Shown one piece after another: positions 9,001 to 15,650 of a stretch of 64,000 nt of DNA (position 1 is its first letter; each line of letters starts with the position of its first letter). The stretch lies in the NCBI GenBank assembly GCA_013289855.1, contig JABCZD010000007.1, positions 1 through 64,000 of the forward strand. Reading direction: 5' to 3'. Under the pieces are notes generated by a model. That model saw only the letters and a list, made by a program, of their open reading frames with translations, did not search any database and had not been told where the DNA came from. This DNA comes from Acidobacteriota bacterium (GTDB lineage Bacteria; Acidobacteriota; Terriglobia; Acidiferrales; UBA7541). The position numbers and the translations under genes are program-made.

Positions 9001-10723
9001 GGTTGCCAGCGCCATCGACAGCCACTACGAGTTGTTCACCCGCTGGCGGATTTAGGCTCGCCGAGGTTGCCGGTCCGCCATCGCCGCACGCTGCCGTGGG
9101 CGTAGTGCAAATCGTGCCGTTTCCGGCGACGGTGGTGATAATTCCCGTGGCGGCATCCACCTTGCGCACGCGGGCGTCGCCCGCATCGCCGATAAATAGA
9201 TTCTCGCTCGCGTCCATTGCCAGACCCGACGGCGTGTTCAAGCTCGCCGAGGTCGCCGGTCCGCCGTCGCCGCAGGGATTCGCGGGTGCCGCACACACCG
9301 TGCCGCCCGCGTAGCTCGTGATGGTGCCGCCCCCTGCCGGAACGCTCCGCACGCTGTTTTGTCCGACATCCGTGAAATAAACATTATCGAGGACGTCGGC
9401 AGCGAGCCCGCTCGAGAGTAGATTGAGCGTGAGCGTCGCGCTCGTTGCGGGCCCGCCATTCCCAGTCGAGCCGGGCTCGCCAGTGCCTGCGAACGTGGTG
9501 ATGGTGTTTGATCCCTTCGCGATGCGCCGGATGCGATTGTTCAATTGATCCGCGATGTAGCCATTTCCCTGGTTGTCAATCGTTCCGCCGTTGGGGCCGC
9601 CCAGAATCGCATTCAGTAACGGCCCGCCGTCGCCGCCGGAGCCGCCGCCCGCCACGGTGGTGATGATGTGCTGCGCGGAGGTATCCACTTTGCGGGCGTG
9701 GTCGGCGCCAGCTTGTCCAATGTAGATATTTCCCGCGGTGTCTTCCGCAACGCCAAACGGAAAAGCCAGCACGGCGCTGGTCGCCGCCCCGCCGTCGCCG
9801 CTTTCGCCGAAAGCGCCGAGCGTTCCCGCGACCGTGGTGATGGCAAACGTCGTGGGATTCACGCGGTACACGGTGCTGTTGCCGGTGACCAGAAAATCGC
9901 CAGAAGCCTCAAAAATCAGGAAATTCGCGCCGTCCGGCGGCGTGGCGATAGTGGTGATGATCTTTGTGGTGGCGTCCACGCGCCGGATGCGCGCGCCATC
10001 GGCGATAAATAAATCGCCGCTTGTATCGACGACGATGCCGCGCGGCGATTGCAGTTGCGCACTGGTGCCCAGTCCGCCGTCGCCGCAAACGCCCGTCGCG
10101 CCGCACACTGCGCCGGTGCCTGCCACGGTGGTGATGATTCCAGTGATCGCGTCGACGCGGCGAATGCGCGCGTCATAATGATCGGCGATGAGCATATCGC
10201 CCGCAGTATCGAACGCCACTGCTTCCGGGCCAAAAAAACTCGCGCTGGTGGCCAGCCCGCCGTCGCCGCAGGGTTGTCCGGTGCCGCCAGGGCATTGCGT
10301 GGAGGTGCCTGCGACGGTGGTGACGATTCCGGTGCTGGCGGCGATGCGGCGGACGCGGTTGTTTGCGTAATCCAAGACGTACAAATTTTGGTTGGCGTCG
10401 AACGCTATCCGGATGGGCTGAAAAAACACCGCGCCGGTCGCCAAGCCGCCATCCCCGCCGAACCCCGTGAACGTAGTCCCCGCAAAAACACTGATGGTCC
10501 CCGCGGTCGTCACCTTAAAGATTTGCGATTCCGAGCCCTGACCGAGGTAAAGATTTCCAGAGGTATCGAGCGCCACGCCAGCAGGCGTGATAACGTCGGC
10601 CGAGGTGGCGGTGCCGCTGGGCGCACCCCCGCCGACCACCGTGGTGATGGTATTCTGCGCCAGCAGCAACGGGGCTCCGAGAAGCAGAAGCGCGGCAAAA
10701 AATGTCAGCCGCGAGAAACGCAC
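1..10723 (-). CDS. Giant secreted mosaic repeat protein (NHL / Kelch / Ig-like / autotransporter-like), 3' end outside window
   Basis: The minus-strand frame stays open from 10723 to base 1, so at least 3574 residues are seen and the C-terminus is missing. The start is GTG at 10723: GGAG lies five bases upstream and an in-frame TGA sits at 10736-10738. Residues 1-23 are a signal peptide (RFSRL, hydrophobic core, then LLAQ). Rough domain order: NHL-type repeats 25-700 with GDGG.ATSA motifs; an ASPM/HYDIN-like domain about 708-812; two Ig-like Big_2 domains to 988; Kelch repeats 988-1320 (TATLL.NG.VL..GG); four Big_2 domains to 1678; a second Kelch block 1678-2015; one Big_2; an InlB-type repeat (FTGWSGAC); 190-residue autotransporter-like repeats about 2240-3220; then Big_2, HYDIN-like and an unrecognised segment. 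Domain families are recognised by motif only. Inference: an exported surface or matrix adhesin. Partner and anchor cannot be seen. Confidence 0.85.
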   Translation of the reverse strand, partial: MRFSRLTFFAALLLLGAPLLLAQNTITTVVGGGAPSGTATSADVITPAGVALDTSGNLYLGQGSESQIFKVTTAGTISVFAGTTFTGFGGDGGLATGAVFFQPIRIAFDANQNLYVLDYANNRVRRIAASTGIVTTVAGTSTQCPGGTGQPCGDGGLATSASFFGPEAVAFDTAGDMLIADHYDARIRRVDAITGIITTVAGTGAVCGATGVCGDGGLGTSAQLQSPRGIVVDTSGDLFIADGARIRRVDATTKIITTIATPPDGANFLIFEASGDFLVTGNSTVYRVNPTTFAITTVAGTLGAFGESGDGGAATSAVLAFPFGVAEDTAGNIYIGQAGADHARKVDTSAQHIITTVAGGGSGGDGGPLLNAILGGPNGGTIDNQGNGYIADQLNNRIRRIAKGSNTITTFAGTGEPGSTGNGGPATSATLTLNLLSSGLAADVLDNVYFTDVGQNSVRSVPAGGGTITSYAGGTVCAAPANPCGDGGPATSASLNTPSGLAMDASENLFIGDAGDARVRKVDAATGIITTVAGNGTICTTPTAACGDGGPATSASLNPPAGEQLVVAVDGAGNLFLTDGGDYRVRRVDVLSGIITTVAGNGTPCPTPGTACGDGGPATSAQLTLIDAVAVDSFGNLFIADEHRVRRVDAITQTISTVAGNGTGGFSGDGGPPLSAELNYPSALWVNPEEQLFVVDTNNNRIRQVPLTGTAVFTGTITNFGVLPVGAQSAAQVLTLSNSGSNTLLIDSITLSGVGFGSIDTCTNNQLAPMQSCTISLTLTPPAPGPFPGTLEIITNDPVTPVATYSFGGTGATATLGSITLTPQGPSVVMGLPLQFTAMGNFSDSTTQDITKSVVWSTISAFTATINNAGVATGVGIGSTGVKAASGLNSASTTLTVTAPTLEGLSLAPAASYILVGQSQQFTLTEFLSNETEPVVSSGVTWTSSNTAAATINSAGLATAVAIGSTTITATFAGFSEQATLNITPAGFVYTGSLNTARQYHTATLLNDGQVLIVGGEDASFDSLTSAELYNPTSATFTFTGSLNTARQNHTATLLNNGQVLIVGGDDTFSGTAELYNPSTGTFTLTGTLNTPRMYSSATLLPNGQVLIAGGADASGTPLASAELYDPATGNFTYTVGPLNFARESPATTLLTNGKVLVAGGHDASDNLLTSAELYNPATGTFTTTGSLSSGFLLATATLLNGGTVLITGGYFSTADAEIYDPIAGSFTNTAANFGTVYFGNGATLLNNGTVLVAGGLALGATPIYSGAVVYDPASETTTETGDLNTGRTGSTATLLNNGNVLVAGGDNDLSGTTTGLLASAELYKPSSLTPANLGSITLSPASPTLHTGSTELFTATGVFPSVTQPLQSVTWSSSNQAVATISNGTTNGGAAFGLTAGTTTITACAGNICGSTTLTVTAVTSLASIAVTPANPSVPMTSTEQFIATGTYGNGSTADITASVTWSSGTAAVATINASGLATTLTTGTSTIKATLGAISGSTTLTVTPLALLTIVLTPAPANTFVTDTLQFTATGTFNNESTQDLTSSVTWSSSNTAAATIDSSGLARGVATGTTTIEAVSGGINASTTLTVSPKTLIEILLSPTMSYITVGQTQQFTATGVYSDGTEATLSTGVTWSSTTPATATINASGLATGVALGSTTISATFGAVTASTAATLTVTPAGFVYTLGSLNTARYSHTATLLDTGKVLVTGGDDGSSEALTSAELYDPSTGLFTFTGSMSVARQSHTATLLNNGKVLIVGGDDTFSGVAELYDPASGTFTPTIGHLNTPRIYHSATALQNGEVLIAGGIGNFGGSILTSAELYNPATGLFTPTGNLKTAREDQSATLLDSGKVLITGGFLEQPVASAELYDPSSGTFTYASDLNSADYYANGTLLNSGMVLVSGGELANGEAELYNPATGIFTNTASLGTVFSYAYYGNGTTLLNNATVLLVGGGLETNDAMSLFAGAVIYDPVSQTAFNTGDLNTGRFYTTSTLLDNGKVLVVGGNDGSGNALASAELYTPSSLTPSNLLSIAVTPTGSSITAGTSQNFIATGTLVSGATQVLQSITWGTASAAVATITSGGAAFGVAAGSTTITACAGTVCGSTALTVTAAAGTQTLTVNLAGNGGGKVTDNAGLINCTAGPCTAAYPTGQVVVLTATPNTGSTFTGWSGACTGTAPCSVTMSAAKSVTATFVTNGTASCGPNDTVWVGGASGTWNTAANWSTNVVPNGGTNVCINNNKAPASAVTLNINASIGNLTINPGNSLTIADNQSLTVSGTIANSGAITLSAAADNVFLTLSGTVALTGGGTLTMSRTVGGQPVLNNINAGALINVNNTIQGAGQIGNNGLVFSNLAGGIVDATNASFPLLINSAATTNLGLFEASGSGILQFTTSVVNKGANIMAVGATATVQFYNGADIQGGTLTNTSGGTLGTVAGNESTLDGITQGTLTLAGIFTGADNSTTVLVGTINNTGTLQLNAAADNVVLTFNAAVTLTGGGAVLLSRTAGGIPILNNTNAGKLTNVNNTIRGAGQVGNNGLVLINQAGGTINANNASFPLLINSAGTTNLGLFEASGSGILQFNTSVMNKGGSIVAAGAAATVQFYNGTDIQGGTLTNTGGGTLGTVGGNASTLDGSAQGTLTIAGIFTGADDSTTLLVGTINNTGTLQLTAMADDVVLTCNAAVTLTGGGTVLLSRTAGGIPVLNNTNGGSLNNVNNLIEGAGQIGNNGLVLTNQATGIINANNASFPLLINSAGTTNLGLFEATGSGTLQFVVGVVNKGANIMAVGATATVQFYNGADIQGGTLTNTSGGTLGTVAGNESTLDGITQGTLTLAGIFTGADNSTTVLVGTINNTGTLQLNAAADNVVLTFNAAVTLTGGGAVLLSRTAGGIPILNNTNAGKLTNVNNTIRGAGQVGNNGLVLINQAGGTINANNASFPLLINSAGTTNLGLFEASGSGILQFNTSVMNKGGSIVAAGAAATVQFYNGTDIQGGTLTNTGGGTLGTVGGNASTLDGNAQGTLTIAGTFTGADNSTTVLVGTINNTGTLKLTAAADNVVLTMDGAVTLTGGGTVLMNRTAGGVPILNNENAGILNNLNNTIAGAGQIGNNGLVLNNQAAGVILANSAFPLVLNSSPVNNAGLIVANGSSTPGLLAVNSYTQTSTGGSEVAVGGLTAGTQYSQFQNSGVATLAGTLDILLLGGFMPAAGNQFTILTSSSITGQFTNIVSPNLPNGLVWSVAYNPTSVVLSVVAGTAPTLQSIAVTPANATIVAGSQQQFTATGSYSNNTTQNLTNIVAWSSGTAATASIDTAGLAAALAAGTTTIKATSGTVSGATALAVSPAGVAEPAIGFNPESLTFATQLITTTSPAQTITVSNGGTAPLTINGIALTGTNPAEFVLNNINCPVGAGTALGVDLSCSVQVAFAPLAVGTRTANVTFTDNTGGVAGAQQNISLTGTASAPAPITTSVNLTFPVGSNVSQVATLNCPSGTTPCIDPQAHSFKLVVGQVMTPFTLTVTAFEVSLSQANGICPAGQTETTNFNCRFEDYFPLQTEANGDIIVPQCYPYSNGNCVYYRVS
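1691..2314 (-). repeat. 624-base exact duplicate, copy 1
   Basis: Line-by-line comparison shows 1691-2314 identical to 2831-3454, an offset of 1140 bases or two repeat units. Mismatches begin at 1690/2830 and 2315/3455. Neighbouring units differ at many positions, so this points to a recent two-unit duplication or gene conversion, or an assembly artefact. Confidence 0.85.
2831..3454 (-). repeat. 624-base exact duplicate, copy 2
   Basis: Second copy of the block at 1691-2314, lying in the same reading frame and orientation inside the giant gene. Confidence 0.85.
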
Positions 10724-11196
10724 GACAACTCCAATTCAGGGACAGCACCGCGAGGAGAGTTCGCGGCGAAGTGTATTACGAAGCAAGGCGTTTGCAAAAT
10801 AAAATTCTTTAACAACCTAGTACTACGAGTCCTAACCGGAGGCCACGGCAAGTTACGTTCCCAGACCGCGCGTCGGTGTCGTGCGAGAATGTTCCACCTA
10901 TAGGCGTTGATGATCCTAAGTCTCTAGAACGTTGTAATTCCGGCTACACGTCTGTAAAGCAGAAAGATTCCCAGGAGCGCGGCTACGCGTAAATCCGAAC
11001 CATCCCTGGAGGTTCGGTGTCACGTTCTCTGGATATTGCATCTACTTTTTTAACTGCCCTTCCAGCAGTCGCGTCGTAACTCCCTTGAAAGCTCGACGTG
11101 CGGACGTAATACCGGGCGATTCTCTCCCCGCTGTGGCGCGCCTGGAGTCTCTGGTGCGTTTGATCTCTGGTGCCGCCCGCAACTCTCGAACATTGA
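10724..11196. other. Intergenic stretch with no gene recognised
   Basis: Between the GTG start of the giant gene and the open part of the recombinase remnant I see no convincing coding frame. The sequence is less GC-rich in places (around 10790-10830 and 11040) and has stops in all frames I read. It probably holds the promoter of the giant gene on the minus strand, but no clear -35/-10 pair stands out. The 5' part of the lost recombinase may have been here. Confidence 0.5.
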
Positions 11197-11829
11197 CCGT
11201 TACGAATTGCACCATCGGGACTCACACGACCATGGAATGATTTAGCGCTCTGGCCTAAGTGTCTCCTCCTGACTGGCATGAGGATTGGAGAGATCCTCGC
11301 GCTGCGATGGAACCGGCTTGACTTTCAGCACGGCACCATCGAAGTGTCTGAAACATATTCCGACGGGCAATTCGGCACTCCGAAGACACGAAGCAGCCGG
11401 CGGGCAATTCCGATGAGCCTTGTATTACAAGAGACTCTCAAATTGCACCGCGCCTCTTGCGGTCGCTCCACACCACAGGATCTAGTCTTCTCCACAACGA
11501 AAGGCACGCCCTTAAGCCCCAAGAATCTTTACAACCGGGCATTGGCGCCTGCCTGTGACGCACTAAGCCTGCCACGTGTTTCTTGGCATTCGTTCCGGCA
11601 CGGCAGCGCCACCTTGTTAGGCGAGGTAGGCGAACCTGTTAAGACCGCTCAAGCAATTTTGGGCCACTCGGACATCGAAACAACACTCAACACATACATG
11701 CATGCAATTCCGGACTCGCAAAGACGTGCGGTCGAGCGAGTGGCGGGGATTTTGTTCCCAGATGTGCCTAAGTTGGACGCCGCGGAGCGGCGCCCAAATC
11801 ATTCAAGTCGTGCCGAAGTAGGAAGTTAG
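11197..11829 (+). pseudogene. Tyrosine recombinase (phage-type integrase) remnant, N-terminus missing
   Basis: The first ATG (11278) would give 183 residues, but the frame is open and homologous in style further upstream to 11197, just after an in-frame TGA at 11194-11196; the phrase CLLLTGMRIGEILALRW spans that ATG. Catalytic-domain motifs are complete: Arg in TGMRIGE, the box HSFRH, LGHS, and the nucleophile Tyr in TYMHAI. Full-length family members usually have about 350-420 residues with SAM-like and DNA-binding N-terminal domains, which are absent here. The C-terminus is intact and ends 9 bases before the 3' end of tRNA-Lys. Inference: leftover of an element that integrated at that tRNA, probably non-functional. 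A short active protein from 11278 cannot be strictly excluded. Confidence 0.75.
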
Positions 11830-11838
11830 CAAGAAATC

Positions 11839-11913
<75 letters not shown>

Positions 11914-11924
11914 ACGACTTAAGA

Positions 11925-11953
11925 ATTTTACATGGGCAGAGGATTTTTGTCGA
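11925..11953 (-). promoter_or_regulatory. Sigma-70-type promoter of tRNA-Lys
   Basis: Minus strand: TCGACA (11953-11948), 17-base spacer, TAAAAT (11930-11925). The expected start point falls a few bases before the mature tRNA 5' end at 11913, which fits a short 5' leader. Identified by consensus match only. Confidence 0.6.
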
Positions 11954-12099
11954 TTTGTATACGGTCGCGGGGGAAGGCCGTCACGATGGCGTAAGCCCTA
12001 TACAAACGTACAGTCCCGAGGGTCGCTCGTCAAAAATAAACGGAAAAAGCAGGGTCAGCTGGCAGGTTTCGCAGCCAAGAGTGCAAGAGCTTTACCACA

Positions 12100-13059
12100 T
12101 TATTTTTTGCGCAGTAGGGCGGTTAAGGTCGCGGCGACTTCGCGGGCCCGAGCGACCTCCGTGGGATCAAAAGAAATGGCGGAGACGCGTTGATGCCCGC
12201 CGCCGCCATATTGTTCCGCAAGCGAAGCCAGATTAGCGTCGGCATTGGCCAAGTTCCAAGGATTGGTGCCCAACGAAACTTTCGCACGCACTTTCGACGC
12301 GCTGACGCTTACCGAGTACACGCATTCGGGATGCAGCAGATAAGGTATGAATTTGTTGTAGCCCTCCAGGTCCAGATCCGCCACGTCAAAAAAAACCACC
12401 CCATCGCGCGCGTCGCAGCGCTGCCGCAAGATTTCGATGGAGTCGCGATGGCGCTTCAGCAGCGGGCCCAGGTGCTGCGCAACAATTGGAAGCTCGACCA
12501 TTTCCTTCAGCGGGCGATACGCCAGTTCTGGAATGATACGCGCGGGCAAGCCGTCCTCCGGCGCCGCTTCAATCACCAACGCCAACTGCGTCGCGGGTTC
12601 CACCATTTCCACTGCGGCTTCGGGGGAGGCGTATTGGGCGCCGTCGATAATATCGCCCCAATGAATGAGTTCCGCGAGCGGAGAAATGTCGTAGCCGAAT
12701 TTTTCATTCGCGACGGTAGCGATAAATTTGGTGCAGGACTTGTACGTCGGGTCGTAATACATATGTGCGCCGGGATGCTGGCGGAACTGTTCGGCGTCGG
12801 CGGGAGTAAGGAACGCGCTTTGATGGTGGTCGAACCACCAAGTCAGTTGCGGAGAATTGGAATACTTGAAATCCACGATCACGTTTTCGTTGCCGTCGAA
12901 TAGCCCAGGAACCCACGGTTGCGCGGCCTTGTGGGTCATGCCGGTGAAGCCAAACTCGGCGGACTTATCGAAGTGCTCGCGATAAAAACGATAAAAAAGT
13001 GCCGCCGACGCGGTGCCATCAAAGCAGCGATCATGAAAGCAGAGTCGTACACGGGTCAT
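12100..13059 (-). CDS. DHH-superfamily phosphoesterase with DHHA1 domain
   Basis: About 319 residues. Near the N-terminus is CFHDRCFDGTASA, then the DHH signature in WWFDHHQSAF, an Asp-containing HWGDIIDGA segment, and a C-terminal DHHA1 substrate-binding motif YGGGGHQRV. This order matches the DHH/DHHA1 family (RecJ-like, NrnA-like and related phosphoesterases), whose members cleave phosphodiester bonds in short oligonucleotides or small nucleotides using Mn or Mg. The exact substrate cannot be told from sequence. I chose ATG at 13059 because family similarity begins right after it; an in-frame TTG at 13071 lies three bases behind an AAAGG and is the alternative. The protein is soluble, with no signal peptide. 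The gene stands alone, followed by tRNA-Lys and preceded by a same-strand DUF3891 gene. Confidence 0.82.
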   Translation of the reverse strand: MTRVRLCFHDRCFDGTASAALFYRFYREHFDKSAEFGFTGMTHKAAQPWVPGLFDGNENVIVDFKYSNSPQLTWWFDHHQSAFLTPADAEQFRQHPGAHMYYDPTYKSCTKFIATVANEKFGYDISPLAELIHWGDIIDGAQYASPEAAVEMVEPATQLALVIEAAPEDGLPARIIPELAYRPLKEMVELPIVAQHLGPLLKRHRDSIEILRQRCDARDGVVFFDVADLDLEGYNKFIPYLLHPECVYSVSVSASKVRAKVSLGTNPWNLANADANLASLAEQYGGGGHQRVSAISFDPTEVARAREVAATLTALLRKK

Positions 13060-13220
13060 GAGGAAGCGCAAGAACCTTTCTTAACCGTCAGTCAACAAAA
13101 ACGGCACTAGCGAAGCTTTTTACGATGCGGGCAGGATGCAGGAAAGTCAAGCGGAAATGGTTTGGCGCGGGGGCGCGGGAAAACCAGCGGGCAACTATGA
13201 GGTCTCTGTCAGATCCTCAC

Positions 13221-14063
13221 TCACGCGCGTGCGGCGCGCGAAAACGCGTCCGCGCTGCCGGCACTGAGCGTGAAATGCATCGCGTAAAACGGAGCCATCG
13301 CCAAGGTTTTCTGCACATCGAAATCATCGGAGTAATGCCGCTTGGGTATGCGCCGCGCCAGAATACTGATGTCTAGCGGGTCGCGCCGAAAAGGGTAAGG
13401 CGTGAGCGTAATGGCGTTACCAGTTTGCGGCCGCAGCTCCCAATCGACTTCGCGACCGTTGTCGTCGACCGGCACACCGTCGATGGTGGCATTCGCTTGC
13501 GGCGCCAGGCAAAAATACAACGATAGACGGTCCAACGCATCCAGGCGCTGTAGATTGCTTTGCAGAGATTTTTCTTCCGCAAAATTCTTAAGCGTTGCGT
13601 CGGCGCGCAGATCCACTTTCAAACGCAGTTGCTGCAACCGCAATCGCTGAATGAACTCGGCGACCGACTGCGTCTCCGTCGATCGGATGTACTTGGCGGA
13701 GAAACCAGGCATGGTCGCGCGTGCCCGATCGTAAAGTCCCGCAACGTGCATGGTGGTCAGCAACCCGGCATATTGGTCGGCCTTTACGATGCGGTCGATT
13801 CCGCGCTTATAAATTTCGATGTGCTCGGCCGTGGGGATGGACATGAAGGTGTACGGCGAAAAAGTGGCGTAGTCGATTTGCGCGTTTCGTTCCCACTCCG
13901 TCCAGCCGTTGTCGTGTTCGGCGGCGGCCAGGCGGAAGGAATCCTTGGGCTCCGGCCGGGCGAAATTCTCGTTGCCCCATTCGCGCGCAAAGAAGCCCGC
14001 CAGAATGGCGTGGTCCGTCTGCCGAATTACTACGAATTGATCGCTTTGTTCCTGAATGATCAT
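13221..14063 (-). CDS. DUF3891 family protein
   Basis: About 280 residues from ATG at 14063, which has GAGGG seven bases upstream; longer frames begin at poorer sites. The N-terminal part (QTDHAILAGFFAREWGN, then AAAEHDNGWTEWE) carries conserved His and Asp residues that resemble a metal-binding HD-like arrangement, typical of proteins annotated DUF3891. The middle is charged and helical, and the C-terminus contains ITLTPYPFRRDPLDI. No signal peptide or membrane segment. The function of the family is not known to me; an HD-type hydrolase is possible but unproven. It lies upstream of the DHH phosphoesterase on the same strand with about 160 bases between, so co-transcription is possible but not evident. 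Confidence 0.75.
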   Translation of the reverse strand: MIIQEQSDQFVVIRQTDHAILAGFFAREWGNENFARPEPKDSFRLAAAEHDNGWTEWERNAQIDYATFSPYTFMSIPTAEHIEIYKRGIDRIVKADQYAGLLTTMHVAGLYDRARATMPGFSAKYIRSTETQSVAEFIQRLRLQQLRLKVDLRADATLKNFAEEKSLQSNLQRLDALDRLSLYFCLAPQANATIDGVPVDDNGREVDWELRPQTGNAITLTPYPFRRDPLDISILARRIPKRHYSDDFDVQKTLAMAPFYAMHFTLSAGSADAFSRAARA

Positions 14064-14362
14064 TCGGCTGCCCTCGAGAGCAGCAAGGTAATTCTGCGAC
14101 CCAGTTCTGGAGCCCGTTCCGATGCGCAATTCCCACGCGCATTTTCGACACCTGTCGCCGATGCCTCGTTGCCGGTGCCGTATTGTTAATACAAAGATGC
14201 GACGGCTAAACCCGCCAGAGCTTGCGACTTGGGGGGAGTCCAGAACGCTCCGCGGGAACGGCTATTATGCTCCGCTCACAAGTGTTAATCCAGCGGTGTT
14301 ACCGGTTGGTGGCATGGCGCGAGCCTCGCGGAATTCGGTATAGTGAAGAGACGTTATCCCCG

Positions 14363-14449
14363 GCGGGAGTGGCGGAACTGGCAGACGCACCAGCCTTAGG
14401 AGCTGGCGGCCGCAAGGCCATAGGGGTTCAAATCCCTTCTCCCGCACCA
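14363..14449 (+). tRNA. tRNA-Leu (anticodon TAG)
   Basis: Acceptor GCGGGAG pairs fully with CTCCCGC, followed by ACCA. The anticodon stem CCAGC/GCTGG encloses loop CTTAGGA (anticodon TAG, reading CUN leucine codons). The long variable arm CGGCCGCAAGGCC is typical of leucine tRNAs, and the T loop is TTCAAAT. CCA is encoded. A TATAGT hexamer at 14339-14344 is placed well for a -10 box, but I see no good -35. Confidence 0.96.
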
Positions 14450-14513
14450 TACGTTTCGATCCTTTTGAGTCCGAAGGTGGCACAACTTCCAACCTTCTGC
14501 TTAAGGAGTGGTG

Positions 14514-15644
14514 ATGCAGCGCTGCGTGCGTTCTCTCGTAAATCTCTACAATCCTGGCGATCCGCTCGAAAAAGCTTGGACTATTCCTTCGCCGTGGTAT
14601 TTCGATCACAATTTTTATGAAGCGGAACGCGCGGGCGTGTTCACTGCTTCGTGGCAGGCTGTGGGGCGCGTGGAGCAGGTGCGCGAGCGCGGGCAGTTTT
14701 TTACGGCGGAGATTGCTGGAGAACCGATCGTCGTAGCGCGGGGAGAAGATGGGGTGTTGCGGGCGTTTTACAACGTGTGCCGGCATCACGCGGCGGCGGT
14801 GGTGACCGAGGCGGCGGGTTGCGCGAGACAGTTTCGCTGTCCTTACCACGGCTGGACGTATGGAAATGATGGGGCGCTGAAGGGCATGGTGGAGTTTGAA
14901 GGAGTATGCGATTTTGACCGCGCGAAGAATGGCTTGGTGCCGGTGCGCGTGCAGACATGGGAGCATTTTGTTTTCGTGAATCTGGATGGGCAAGCCGCGC
15001 CGCTACTGGAATTCCTGGGCGTGGTGCCGGAGATTGTTGCGCCGCTGGCGATGACCACCAAGCTGCGTTATTTTGACCGGCGCATTTATACACTGAACTG
15101 CAACTGGAAAGTGTATGTGGACAATTATCTGGATGGCGGATACCACGTGCCGCACGCGCACAAGGGACTCAGCAGCGTAATCGAGTACACCAAATACACC
15201 ATCGAGAATTTCGCCACAGCGTGTTTGCAGTCGAGTCCGCTATCTTCGGACGGCGATTCCGAGGCCGACGTAGCGGCCACACGGCAGGGACGCGCGTTCT
15301 ACCTATGGGTTTATCCGAATTTTATGATCAACGCCTACGAAGGCGTGATGGACACTAATTTGGTTTTGCCGCTGAGCGTCGATAAATGCGCCGTGGTCTT
15401 CGACTATTACTTTGCGGACGTCAGCGAAGCGGCGCGAACGCGCAACCGCGAGAGCATCGCGGTCAGCGAAATAGTTCAGGACGAAGACGAAGCCATCTGC
15501 GATTCCGTGCAGCGCGGGCTCGGTTCGCGCGCTTACGTTGCAGGACGCTTGTCCGTGAGGCGCGAAGCCGGCGAGCATCTGTTCCACCGTTTGCTGTACG
15601 CGGATTTGACGCGAACGCTTGAGCACAACGCCACAGCGGGCTAA
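14514..15644 (+). CDS. Rieske non-haem iron oxygenase, alpha subunit type
   Basis: About 376 residues from ATG 14514, placed five bases after AAGGAG; the GTG codons at 14508 and 14511 overlap or crowd that site. The Rieske [2Fe-2S] ligands are C89-x-H91 (CRHHAA) and C109-x2-H112 (CPYHGW). The mononuclear iron site is H211-x4-H216 in NYLDGGYHVPHAHKG, with a late acidic DEDEAI segment supplying the likely Asp. Layout and length fit the choline/carnitine monooxygenase and ring-hydroxylating dioxygenase alpha family, which oxidises a substrate using electrons from a separate reductase. No ferredoxin, reductase or beta subunit lies beside it, so the redox partner must be elsewhere and the substrate cannot be inferred. 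It follows tRNA-Leu and is convergent with the large membrane protein. Confidence 0.88.
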   Translation: MQRCVRSLVNLYNPGDPLEKAWTIPSPWYFDHNFYEAERAGVFTASWQAVGRVEQVRERGQFFTAEIAGEPIVVARGEDGVLRAFYNVCRHHAAAVVTEAAGCARQFRCPYHGWTYGNDGALKGMVEFEGVCDFDRAKNGLVPVRVQTWEHFVFVNLDGQAAPLLEFLGVVPEIVAPLAMTTKLRYFDRRIYTLNCNWKVYVDNYLDGGYHVPHAHKGLSSVIEYTKYTIENFATACLQSSPLSSDGDSEADVAATRQGRAFYLWVYPNFMINAYEGVMDTNLVLPLSVDKCAVVFDYYFADVSEAARTRNRESIAVSEIVQDEDEAICDSVQRGLGSRAYVAGRLSVRREAGEHLFHRLLYADLTRTLEHNATAG

Positions 15645-15650
15645 GCGCCT

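Noticed and set aside
10983..11279. A 98-codon minus-strand frame next to the recombinase remnant
   Set aside because: No ribosome site, basic composition with no family resemblance, and it overlaps the antisense of the decayed recombinase region.
14265..14993. A 242-codon minus-strand frame over tRNA-Leu and the Rieske gene
   Set aside because: It covers a complete tRNA and the first half of a well-supported gene on the other strand, so it is a shadow.
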